35,410 bases of DNA from Prevotella sp. (GTDB lineage Bacteria; Bacteroidota; Bacteroidia; Bacteroidales; Bacteroidaceae), in assembly GCA_017474485.1 (NCBI GenBank), contig JAFVHO010000024.1, forward strand, positions 1-35,410. Direction: 5' to 3'. Below are positions 8,668 to 15,800 of this stretch, piece after piece. The notes under the pieces are model-generated. The model saw only the letters and a list, made by a program, of their open reading frames with translations. It made no database searches and was not told the origin of the DNA. The position numbers and the translations under genes were made by a program. How positions within the stretch are numbered: position 1 is the first letter of the stretch; the number at the start of each line of letters is the position of its first letter.

Positions 8668-9936
8668 TTACAAAAAGAATCCCTCGTATGCCACACCGAT
8701 ATTCACGCTGGGCTCGTCGTTATAGATGCTCTTCAGCAGTCGCTTGGAGTATTCTGCCTTGATGACGATTTGTGGCACTGGATGATAGTTCACGCCCGCT
8801 GCCAGACGCTTCACCTCCGTATAGCCATAGTCAGTACCCTTGGTCTTGCTGGCATAGGGGTTATACTGCTCATAGCGTCCGAAGACATACAGTTTCCTGT
8901 TATCCTCACGCATCTGCGGAATCTGCGAGAAGACGTCGTAGCCTGCCTCAATGCCTATAGCATACGCATTCTTCGACACGAAAGCAGAATGCTTGTAGGG
9001 TGATTTCGAATTCAGTCGGTTATACACATACTTCAATTGTTCTGCATCGCTCAGATAGCCATAGTCGGCCTGTCCGCGGACAATCCAGTTGTGGGCTTTA
9101 TAGGTGAAGTCAATGGCACCAATGGCCACCGCCCCTTTGTATTCTTCATCTACGCCATTGGCATTACGCGGATAGCTGTTGCCGATGGCATGACCGTAGT
9201 AGCCGCTTAGTCCGATGCGCAAACCAGGAATCGAGTAGTTGTCTATACGCAAGGAGGCAGCATACTTGTTGGCAACGTCAAATTCCATAGGCGATTTATG
9301 TCCCTTACGAATCCAGCCAGTGTTGGTGAATTGGTCGGCATTCAGTCCTGCCAGCAGCTGAGCCTCGTAGCGGAAGTCCTTATAGCGTCCCCAGAACGAC
9401 ACACCCGTCTGATGCCACGTCGATGGCATGATGGTGTTCTCACCCTCTGGACGATAAACGGTAAAGAAGTTCAAGGGTTCGTGGTGCGCATTGTTCAGTC
9501 CTACAGGCACCACGATATGTCCTGCGCGGATGTTGGCCCATTGGCCGAAGGATTTCTGAATCCAGAACTGTTCCAGTTCTACCTCACCACCTTTCTCGGT
9601 TTCCTGTTCCCATTCGCCGCCTTCCTCGTCTTCCTTCTCGTAGGCTATACCATTGCCTCCATGTTCGAACTCTATCTCAGTACCGAGGCTCCAGCCCTTG
9701 CCAAAGTCATACCCAAGATAGATGACGGCATGGGGAATATCAAAGCGTCCGTGACTGGGGTCATTCTTATGTTCCTCGGGCTGACTGTAGCGACTGACGT
9801 GGTCACTATAATAGTTTCGTGAAAAAACAGCCTCGCCATAGCCTCCGACACTCAGTCGTTTGTCTTGAGCTGTGACATTCATGGTTGATAGTACAATAAA
9901 TGCTGCTATCGCTGTGATCAATCTTTCATTTTTCAT
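8668..9936 (-). CDS. Outer-membrane porin-like beta-barrel protein
   Basis: This 422-residue protein has a signal peptide ending in NVTAQ and alternating beta strands ending in GVAYEGFFL, as in outer-membrane barrels. RLSVGGYGEAVFSRNY at the mature N-terminus and FWIQKSFGQWANIRAGHIVVPVG (here abbreviated to its core WIQKSFGQWANIRAGH) resemble phosphate-selective/OprP-type porins. An acidic insert, rich in E between residues 125 and 150, is unusual for the family and could attract cations. It is the first gene of the operon. Upstream in-frame codons to 10017 are rejected because the -7 element at 9965-9972 lies between them and this ATG. Confidence 0.8.
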   Translation of the reverse strand: MKNERLITAIAAFIVLSTMNVTAQDKRLSVGGYGEAVFSRNYYSDHVSRYSQPEEHKNDPSHGRFDIPHAVIYLGYDFGKGWSLGTEIEFEHGGNGIAYEKEDEEGGEWEQETEKGGEVELEQFWIQKSFGQWANIRAGHIVVPVGLNNAHHEPLNFFTVYRPEGENTIMPSTWHQTGVSFWGRYKDFRYEAQLLAGLNADQFTNTGWIRKGHKSPMEFDVANKYAASLRIDNYSIPGLRIGLSGYYGHAIGNSYPRNANGVDEEYKGAVAIGAIDFTYKAHNWIVRGQADYGYLSDAEQLKYVYNRLNSKSPYKHSAFVSKNAYAIGIEAGYDVFSQIPQMREDNRKLYVFGRYEQYNPYASKTKGTDYGYTEVKRLAAGVNYHPVPQIVIKAEYSKRLLKSIYNDEPSVNIGVAYEGFFL

Positions 9937-9948
9937 TTTTCTTTTCTC
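9921..9948 (-). repeat. Four-unit 7-mer array spanning the porin start codon
   Basis: Plus-strand units are ATCTTTC, ATTTTTC, ATTTTTC and TTTTCTC. On the coding strand the units GAAAAAT/GAAAGAT supply the start codon and the first codons (MKNER). Confidence 0.8.
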
Positions 9949-9964
9949 ATCTAATTTCGCGGTG

Positions 9965-9995
9965 CAAAGGTACGGCAAATCACAAAATACGACAA
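9965..9995 (-). promoter_or_regulatory. Promoter of the porin-imelysin-dihaem-CcsA operon
   Basis: Minus-strand TACCTTTG lies at 9965-9972 with TTG at 9993-9995, 20 bases apart. The porin ATG is 28 bases downstream of the -7 element. It stands back to back with the promoter of the hemerythrin-LuxR gene. Confidence 0.75.
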
Positions 9996-10027
9996 TACCT
10001 AAAAATAATGAAATCAACTCAACACTA

Positions 10028-10058
10028 TTGCACAGTTCACGGGAAATGATTAATTTTG
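10028..10058 (+). promoter_or_regulatory. Promoter of the hemerythrin-LuxR regulator gene
   Basis: TTG at 10028-10030 and TAATTTTG at 10051-10058 are spaced 20 bases apart. The ATG at 10092 is 33 bases further. About 32 bases (9996-10027) separate the two divergent -33 boxes, room for a shared operator. Confidence 0.7.
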
Positions 10059-10091
10059 CACCATCAATATATAAATAAGGTATTAGAAAAG

Positions 10092-11051
10092 ATGAAGAAT
10101 TTGAAGATGTACGAACCCAGCGACAAGATGATTACGCTGATTAAGGACAACTATAGTGTGCTGCAGGCATTAGGCTCGTTTGGCATCAGCCTTGGCTTTG
10201 GCGACAAGACCGTCAATGAGACGTGCCAGCTGAACGGAGTGGACACCTACACATTTCTGACCGTCATCAACTTCACCATTAATGGGTATGGCGACTTTGA
10301 GAACGACGAGCAGATCAGCGTCCCTACCCTGCTCCACTATCTGAAAGCCAGCCACACCTACTACCTTGATTTCCAACTACCCTTCATTCGCCGCGAATTA
10401 CAGGAGAGCATCGTGCCACAGGATCCCTTGGGACAACTCATCATGCGGTTCTACGACGAATATGCCCAGGAGATACGTCGCCACATGAAATACGAAGAGA
10501 AGACGCTGTTCCCCTACGTCCAGTCACTCTTGGACGGCCGTCCCATGAACGACTACAACATCGACACCTTCTCGAAGCATCACGACAGCACCGACAAAAA
10601 ACTGCGCGAACTGAAGCTCATGATGATCAAGTATCTGCCATCCGATGCCCACAGCAACAATAAAATGACGGCTACCCTCTACGACATCTACAACAATGAA
10701 GAGTGGTTACGCCAGCATGCCGAGGTCGAAGACCATATTTTCACCCCAGCCATCAAGCGTCTGGAGCGACTCACCAAACAGGAAGATGTGTCGAAGAATA
10801 TCTCTTCAATGGTCTTCAAGGGAGGTCAGGACAATGGCGAGGCACTCAGCGACCGTGAAAGAGACGTGATTATCGGTGTCGTGCAGGGCCTGCAGAACAA
10901 GGAGATTGCCGACCACCTCTGCATCTCAGTCAATACCGTCATCACCCATCGACGCAACATCGCACGCAAGCTGCAGATTCATTCACCAGCCGGCCTGACC
11001 ATCTACGCCATCGTCAACGGACTCGTCGACATCTCCAGTGTCAAACTGTAG
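10092..11051 (+). CDS. Hemerythrin-domain LuxR-type transcriptional regulator (RIC/ScdA-like)
   Basis: This 319-residue cytoplasmic protein has three parts. Residues 15-55 resemble the ScdA_N domain of RIC/YtfE di-iron proteins, but the usual cysteine pair is lost (FGISLGFGDKTVNETC). Residues about 80-225 are a hemerythrin-type bundle with H88, H131xxxE135 (HMKYEEKTLFPY), H163/H164 and H209xxxE213 (HAEVEDHIFTP), the ligands of a di-iron site. Residues 250-319 are a LuxR/GerE helix-turn-helix (LSDRERDVI...GLQNKEIADHLCISVNTV). RIC proteins act in nitrosative and oxidative stress, so a di-iron sensor of NO, oxygen or iron state that binds DNA is the likely role (inference). The divergent imelysin/di-haem operon is the obvious target. 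The upstream TTG start at 10056 is rejected because it lies in the -7 element. Confidence 0.85.
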   Translation: MKNLKMYEPSDKMITLIKDNYSVLQALGSFGISLGFGDKTVNETCQLNGVDTYTFLTVINFTINGYGDFENDEQISVPTLLHYLKASHTYYLDFQLPFIRRELQESIVPQDPLGQLIMRFYDEYAQEIRRHMKYEEKTLFPYVQSLLDGRPMNDYNIDTFSKHHDSTDKKLRELKLMMIKYLPSDAHSNNKMTATLYDIYNNEEWLRQHAEVEDHIFTPAIKRLERLTKQEDVSKNISSMVFKGGQDNGEALSDRERDVIIGVVQGLQNKEIADHLCISVNTVITHRRNIARKLQIHSPAGLTIYAIVNGLVDISSVKL

Positions 11052-11221
11052 TTGAATACGCTGAACCGCGCGATAGAGCCGAAAAATAAGATTTTATGTC
11101 TGTATCAAACTTACCCTGCATCGATTGCCTGATGGCTTCACAAGCGCTGACAGTCCTCTTTTAGCTTAACAACGCGCTGAATGGGAATCTATAAACAAAC
11201 AATGAAAAATATGCTTTTATA

Positions 11222-11253
11222 TTTGGTTTATTCATAAAAAAGATGTAATTTTG
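11222..11253 (+). promoter_or_regulatory. Promoter of the HU/SPOR-FHA gene pair
   Basis: TTTG at 11222-11225 and TAATTTTG at 11246-11253 have 20 bases between them, a full Bacteroidetes consensus. The ATG at 11258 is only 4 bases downstream, so the transcript would be almost leaderless. Confidence 0.75.
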
Positions 11254-11257
11254 CAAC

Positions 11258-12301
11258 ATGATTCAGATACAACGACATATTGAAATATTGCTGCTAAGCC
11301 ATGACTGCGTCATCGTACCGGGCTTTGGTGGTTTTATCGCACACCATGTGGATGCACGCTATGACAAGGACGACAGGCTTTGGTTGCCGCCATATCGCAC
11401 GTTAGGCTTCAACCCGCAGCTGACGCTGAACGACTCGCTGCTCGTCCAGTCGTATGTGGAGGCCTACGACCTGAGCTATCCAGATGCGCTGCGCCAGATA
11501 GAATCCGAGGTGGAGGAACTGAAAGGTATCCTGCATACGGAAGGTGAATACGAGCTGGACAGTGTAGGCACACTTAGTGTCAACATAGATGGAAATTATG
11601 AATTCGAGCCCTGTGAGGCTGGTATCCTATCGCCTGATGTTTATGGTTTGGCGGATTTCAGTTTCAGACGTTTGAAAGATGTCGAGCCTCTGGCAGAGAC
11701 CACACCGTTGTATGTTTCGGAAGAGAAAAACGAGTCGCCATCCCCTGCCCTACTTGACTTTACCGACGGGGAAGAGGAATATGAGTCTCGTGCAGTGGTC
11801 ATCAAGATTTCGTGGGTAAGAAATGCGATAGCTATTGCCGCTGCTATAGCATGTTTCTTCCTGTTGGCAACACCTGTGGCAAACAGCGACTTAGGCACTA
11901 AGACCATGAGCCAACTGCAGGGCAATATTCTCTACAAGCTGATGCCCAAGGACAGCAATATGACGCCTGCACAGCCGGTAGAAATGAAGGAAGTGGCAAG
12001 CAATAAGGATGTCAAAGAAGTTAAGGAAGTCAAGGTAGCCGACAACGTTAACTCGATTGAGAAGAAGGATTCCTATTGCATTGTACTGGCCAGTCAGGTG
12101 AAGCGTAATAATGCTGAGGATTTTATTGAGCAAGTGAAGAAGCGTGGCATTACGGACGCCAGAATCAACATCGATAACGGTACGCTGCGCGTGATTTGCG
12201 GTGGATACGACAATCAGTCGGACGCCTATAACCACCTGAATAAGATTGCTTCAGACATAGAATTTGCTGATGCGTGGGTGTATAAGATTAAAGGAGTATG
12301 A
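11258..12301 (+). CDS. CCDC81-like HU domain and SPOR domain membrane protein
   Basis: This is a 347-residue protein. Residues 1 to about 145 match the paired bacterial CCDC81-like HU domains (IEILLLSHDCVIVPGFGGF, then the RTLGFNPQLTLNDSLL block and GEYELDSVGTLSV). A single membrane helix follows at 188-208. The C-terminal 75 residues form a SPOR domain (YCIVLASQVKRNNAEDFIEQ ... GTLRVICGGYDNQSDAYNHL), which binds denuded peptidoglycan at division sites in other bacteria. The likely topology is HU part in the cytoplasm and SPOR part in the periplasm, a possible link between nucleoid or cytoplasmic partners and the septal wall (inference). It overlaps the FHA gene by 4 bases (ATGA), so the two are coupled. 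Confidence 0.85.
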   Translation: MIQIQRHIEILLLSHDCVIVPGFGGFIAHHVDARYDKDDRLWLPPYRTLGFNPQLTLNDSLLVQSYVEAYDLSYPDALRQIESEVEELKGILHTEGEYELDSVGTLSVNIDGNYEFEPCEAGILSPDVYGLADFSFRRLKDVEPLAETTPLYVSEEKNESPSPALLDFTDGEEEYESRAVVIKISWVRNAIAIAAAIACFFLLATPVANSDLGTKTMSQLQGNILYKLMPKDSNMTPAQPVEMKEVASNKDVKEVKEVKVADNVNSIEKKDSYCIVLASQVKRNNAEDFIEQVKKRGITDARINIDNGTLRVICGGYDNQSDAYNHLNKIASDIEFADAWVYKIKGV

Positions 12302-12849
12302 AGCGCGTCAGATGTCCTAAGTGCGACAACTACATCACTTTTGACGAAACAAAATATGAAGCAGGCCAGTCGCTCGTGTTCAAGTGTGACCAATGCGGAC
12401 GAGAGTTCGGTATACGTATTGGCGTGTCGAAACTGCGTAACACGCAGAAGGATGAGAATGCAGAGCTGAATTCCGAATCACAAATGCAAAATTCCGAATG
12501 TGGCTCCATTGTTGTGATTGAAAATGTATTCCACTTCAAGCAGATTTTGCCTTTGCGTATGGGTAACAACGTGATAGGCCGCTATCAGAAAGGCAATCCC
12601 ATCAATACGGCTTTCGAAACGGTGGACCCCAGCGTCGACCTGAACCACTGCACCATCAATGTGAGTCGTGACAAGGGTGGCGGACTACGCTATACGCTGA
12701 TGGACAACAACAGCAATACAGGCACCTTTGTGGGCGACGTAGAACTGCAGCCTCGCGAGCGCCGTATTATAGAAGACGGCACCCTTTTTACCTTAGGTGC
12801 CACCAGCATCATACTACGCACTGCCGATGTAGAGGAAGATCATTCCTAA
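12298..12849 (+). CDS. Zinc-ribbon and FHA domain protein
   Basis: This 183-residue cytoplasmic protein begins with a zinc-ribbon of the MJ0042 type (C6-P-K-C9 and C30-D-Q-C33). A linker with few hydrophobic residues follows, then an FHA domain at about 78-176 (MGNNVIGRYQKGN, SVDLNHCTINVSRD, NNSNTGTFVGDVEL). FHA domains bind phosphothreonine peptides; here the core GR and N residues are present but the usual S-R-x-H is changed to LNHCTI. No serine/threonine kinase is nearby. It starts within the stop of the HU/SPOR gene, so the two are probably made together. Its last 36 bases overlap the convergent EamA gene. Confidence 0.85.
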   Translation: MKRVRCPKCDNYITFDETKYEAGQSLVFKCDQCGREFGIRIGVSKLRNTQKDENAELNSESQMQNSECGSIVVIENVFHFKQILPLRMGNNVIGRYQKGNPINTAFETVDPSVDLNHCTINVSRDKGGGLRYTLMDNNSNTGTFVGDVELQPRERRIIEDGTLFTLGATSIILRTADVEEDHS

Positions 12850-13734
12850 CAAGACGAGTGCCAAATCGAACGCTTTTGCCTTCAGATTCTTTTCGTGGAA
12901 GAAAGCTGCACCAAACAGGAAGCTGACTACCACACTGCCTCGACGTATCATAGACACAATGGATATCATGGCATCGGGTAACGACAGCGAATAGAAATAC
13001 ATGAAGTCGGCTGTCGACAGGAAGATGCTGACGCCAATGATTGCCCAACTCCAGTGGAACGGTGTTGTGTCGTTGTGCTTAGGCCACCACAACAGGTAGA
13101 GCATGGCCAGCATCATGAAACACTGGTAGATATTATACCACGACTGCACCATCATACGGTCTAATCCCACACCTCCACTTTCAACAGGCGCCATGAGATA
13201 TTTGTCGTAGAGTCCGCTGACAGCACCTAACGCTGCCGCACCGACTATCATCCATATCCAACGGTCATGCTTGAAATCGATACCTTCTTTCTTGCCACTA
13301 CGGCTTAACAGCAAGAACGACAGGACAGCCAACAGCACACCTATCCATTGCCATCCGTTCAGGCGTTCGCCAAAGACCAGTAAGGCACCAACGAGTACCA
13401 TCACAGGACGGGTAGCATTGATTGGACCGACAATGGTCAACGGCAGATGCTTCATACCGAAATAGCCCAATATCCAACTGGACAGCACAATGAGGGCTTT
13501 CAACAGGATATACTTGTGCATATCCCATCCGCCTGAAGCTACATGAAAGATTGAACCGTCGAGCATATCAGTACTGGCACTCAGTACGATAAACGGCAGG
13601 AATATCAATGATGAAAACAGGGTATTGAGAAACAATACGGGAATAACGGCATTGCTCTTCAACGCCTCTTTCTTCAGAGAATCATAACAACCCAGCAAGG
13701 CTGCAGACATGAATGCTAAAATTAACCAAGCCAT
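12814..13734 (-). CDS. EamA/DMT family transporter
   Basis: This 306-residue protein has ten predicted membrane helices in two five-helix repeats, as in EamA transporters. The typical end of the first repeat is visible (LTIVGPINATRPVMVLVGALL followed by FGERLNGWQWIGVLL), and that of the second is MIRRGSVVVSFLFGAAFFHE. The substrate cannot be read from the sequence. It is the last gene of the minus-strand run that begins at kdgK, 50 bases after truA with a 7-mer array in the gap. The stop codon lies inside the convergent FHA gene (36 bp overlap), and no terminator is visible. Confidence 0.88.
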   Translation of the reverse strand: MAWLILAFMSAALLGCYDSLKKEALKSNAVIPVLFLNTLFSSLIFLPFIVLSASTDMLDGSIFHVASGGWDMHKYILLKALIVLSSWILGYFGMKHLPLTIVGPINATRPVMVLVGALLVFGERLNGWQWIGVLLAVLSFLLLSRSGKKEGIDFKHDRWIWMIVGAAALGAVSGLYDKYLMAPVESGGVGLDRMMVQSWYNIYQCFMMLAMLYLLWWPKHNDTTPFHWSWAIIGVSIFLSTADFMYFYSLSLPDAMISIVSMIRRGSVVVSFLFGAAFFHEKNLKAKAFDLALVLLGMIFLYIGSA

Positions 13735-13738
13735 GAGA

Positions 13739-13773
13739 AATTAGTAATTAGTAATTAGAAATTAGTAATTATG
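13739..13773 (-). repeat. Five-unit 7-mer spacer array (AATTAGT)
   Basis: Plus-strand units are AATTAGT, AATTAGT, AATTAGA, AATTAGT and AATTATG. The array lies in the truA to EamA spacer and stops 4 bases from the EamA ATG. Confidence 0.92.
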
Positions 13774-13784
13774 ATTACCATAAG

Positions 13785-14516
13785 CTAATATTCTACATTT
13801 TCGAGGAACAGGGCTTTTGCCGGCATTGACTCACCAGCCTGTGTACGCTGTTTTCCTTCTATCACTTTCCTGAAATCGTCTATCGACATACGGCCTCTGC
13901 CCACTTCCACAAGGGTACCGACCACAGCACGCACCATATTACGCAGGAAACGGTTGGCGGTGATTTCGAAATACCACTCGGTTTCGGATATCTGATGCCA
14001 TTGGGCATGAGTGACCTGACAAAGCGTTGTCTTTACATCGCTACCTGCCTTGCAGAAAGCGCCGAAATCCTCATACTCACAGAGAATACGTCCAGCCTCG
14101 TTCATCAGATTGAAGTCGAGGCGATAGTGCATCTCCTGAGAATAGCGACGGGCAAAGGGATTCTTATGGGTGTGTATATAATAATGATATGTTCGCGCGC
14201 GCGCAGAGAAGCGGGCATGCATATCAGGAGCGACCTGCTCGACACGGGCCACGCTGATATCGTAAGGCAACATTCCATTGAGTTTCATGGTGAGCGTAGC
14301 TGGCTCGAAGACAGCATCCGTATCAAAATGTGCAGCCATCACACGGGCATGAACACCAGCATCAGTACGCCCAGCACCTGTCACACAGATAGTCTCACGC
14401 AACAGGAGCGACAGGCAACGTTCCAATTCGCTCTGTACCGTCACACCATTAGGCTGCACCTGCCAACCGTGATACCGTTCGCCATCGTAGCTAAACCAAA
14501 TGAAAAATCGTTTCAT
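13785..14516 (-). CDS. truA: tRNA pseudouridine(38-40) synthase TruA
   Basis: This 243-residue enzyme converts uridine to pseudouridine at positions 38-40 of the tRNA anticodon arm. The signature GAGRTDAGVHA holds the catalytic aspartate D52. Other family blocks are YDGERYHGWQVQPNGVTVQ at the N-terminus, SARARTYHYYI in the middle and ANRFLRNMVRAVVGTLVEVG near the C-terminus. The length is normal. The start overlaps the stop of the AbgT-like gene by 4 bases. A run of alternating CG (14194-14204) encodes the ARAR stretch. Confidence 0.97.
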   Translation of the reverse strand: MKRFFIWFSYDGERYHGWQVQPNGVTVQSELERCLSLLLRETICVTGAGRTDAGVHARVMAAHFDTDAVFEPATLTMKLNGMLPYDISVARVEQVAPDMHARFSARARTYHYYIHTHKNPFARRYSQEMHYRLDFNLMNEAGRILCEYEDFGAFCKAGSDVKTTLCQVTHAQWHQISETEWYFEITANRFLRNMVRAVVGTLVEVGRGRMSIDDFRKVIEGKQRTQAGESMPAKALFLENVEY

Positions 14517-15094
14517 GGCAGAATAAATAGTAGTGAATAATAGAGTTGACCTAACAACACGTAAAACAGCAGCAACGGGGCGCCGCTGCGAATGCCATTA
14601 ATCAACGACTGATAGACATCGGACATGTTGCAATATCTACCTGCCACATAGCCATAGACGGTGCTGAGCAGCGTGATGCCAAAAGCAAACAGGGGGACAA
14701 TGGCTGCAGAGAACGGAGAAGGCCATAGTGAACCTGTAGCTGACAACAGGACAGCATGTGGAATCATGCCTAAAAGAACGATGACACCTACATAGACCAC
14801 TAACAGCAATAACGTGATGATCAGCGCACGGCTCTGACGATAGGACGACTTGAATTGCAGAATACCGCAACCTTTCAAGCTGCCGTATGCTATCAGCAAT
14901 AATAGCAGGCATAGCAATACGGGTGTTCCCAGCATATCAGAGAAATGTCCCAACAACCAACGCAATCCCTCGCTGGACAGTAACGAACGGACGCCACTGG
15001 TCGGGATAGCTGCTGCTAACAACCACGACACTAGCATGAGCAGCAGCTGGGCTGCAAATAGCAGGAATGCAATATGTGGGAGCCTATTCCGCAT
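14513..15094 (-). CDS. Short membrane protein resembling part of AbgT transporters
   Basis: This 193-residue protein has five or six predicted membrane helices. The segment GVRSLLSSEGLRWLLGHFSD followed by a PVLLCLLLLLIAYG helix resembles the N-terminal region of AbgT (p-aminobenzoyl-glutamate) transporters, which are about 500 residues long. It is therefore either a truncated relative or a small protein of related fold; no frameshift remnants of the rest were seen. The ATG at 15094 overlaps the response-regulator stop by 11 bases, and the longer start at 15160 is unlikely since it lies well inside that gene. The 3' end overlaps truA by 4 bases. Confidence 0.6.
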   Translation of the reverse strand: MRNRLPHIAFLLFAAQLLLMLVSWLLAAAIPTSGVRSLLSSEGLRWLLGHFSDMLGTPVLLCLLLLLIAYGSLKGCGILQFKSSYRQSRALIITLLLLVVYVGVIVLLGMIPHAVLLSATGSLWPSPFSAAIVPLFAFGITLLSTVYGYVAGRYCNMSDVYQSLINGIRSGAPLLLFYVLLGQLYYSLLFILP

Positions 15095-15800
15095 CGGGTT
15101 CGAGGTTATCGATATCGAGGATACGAAGTTCCAAGGCGCGAACCACCAGACGCGTGGCATTCACACTCTCGCCACCCGGAAAGAGCTTACGCACCAACTC
15201 GTTCTGTCGTTTCTCCAGACTCTTCACACCAAATGGCATGCCTCGCAACGTGGTTATCTGTTCCTTGGTATAACCTAAAGCCAGGTGACGAAGGAAACGT
15301 TCGTCATACTCATCAATCTCGTAATTGATCAATGCCTCCTGACGAGCCAACTGTGAAGAGACAGCATGTTTGAAACGCTCGACAATCTTTTCGAGAATGG
15401 GCTCGTTGAACACCAACTGTTTGCCCTCCATCACAGCCATCACGTCGCGACGGGTCAGCAGTTCACCACTTTTCAGGATAATACCATCGGCACCCGCATC
15501 AAGCACGTCGACCCATAGTTTCTCGTTCAGTATCTCGCCCGTAAAGATGAGCACCTTTACCTGTTTGTAAAGTTCCTTGGTCTGACGACAGATTTCGACA
15601 CCGACGGTGGTAGAACCGCCAAGTCCAAGGTCAAGTAACACGAGGTCCGGCTGTTGCTGTTTGATGAGCCGCCAGAAGCTGGCCTCATTTTCTGCTGTCC
15701 CGATAACCTCAGCTTCGGGAATCTCATGACGTACAATGCCTTCAGTACCTTTAAGTTCGAGGGGCACGTCCTCGACAATAATCATCTTAAATTTTTCCAT
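15084..15800 (-). CDS. Response regulator with receiver and HTH domains
   Basis: This 238-residue protein starts with a receiver domain: acidic pair in MIIVEDV, phospho-acceptor aspartate in LVLLDLGLGG (near residue 57), T in LIFTGE and the conserved lysine in GIILKSGE. The C-terminal part (about 165-225) is a LuxR-like helix-turn-helix with LALGYTKEQITTLRG. It is the partner of the sensor just upstream: the two genes overlap by 14 bases, so expression is coupled. A second possible start (M6) lies directly after the sensor stop codon. Confidence 0.9.
   Translation of the reverse strand: MEKFKMIIVEDVPLELKGTEGIVRHEIPEAEVIGTAENEASFWRLIKQQQPDLVLLDLGLGGSTTVGVEICRQTKELYKQVKVLIFTGEILNEKLWVDVLDAGADGIILKSGELLTRRDVMAVMEGKQLVFNEPILEKIVERFKHAVSSQLARQEALINYEIDEYDERFLRHLALGYTKEQITTLRGMPFGVKSLEKRQNELVRKLFPGGESVNATRLVVRALELRILDIDNLEPDAE

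Noticed and set aside
10056-10091. TTG starts within -7 elements as true starts (10056, 25843, 25810) and the ATG at 20684-20686 region
   Set aside because: In each case the codon lies in or upstream of TAnnTTTG, while a good ATG with sensible N-terminus follows downstream.
14191-14204. Alternating CG run in truA as a regulatory or Z-DNA element
   Set aside because: It is explained by alternating Ala-Arg codons at a conserved place in TruA; no further evidence.
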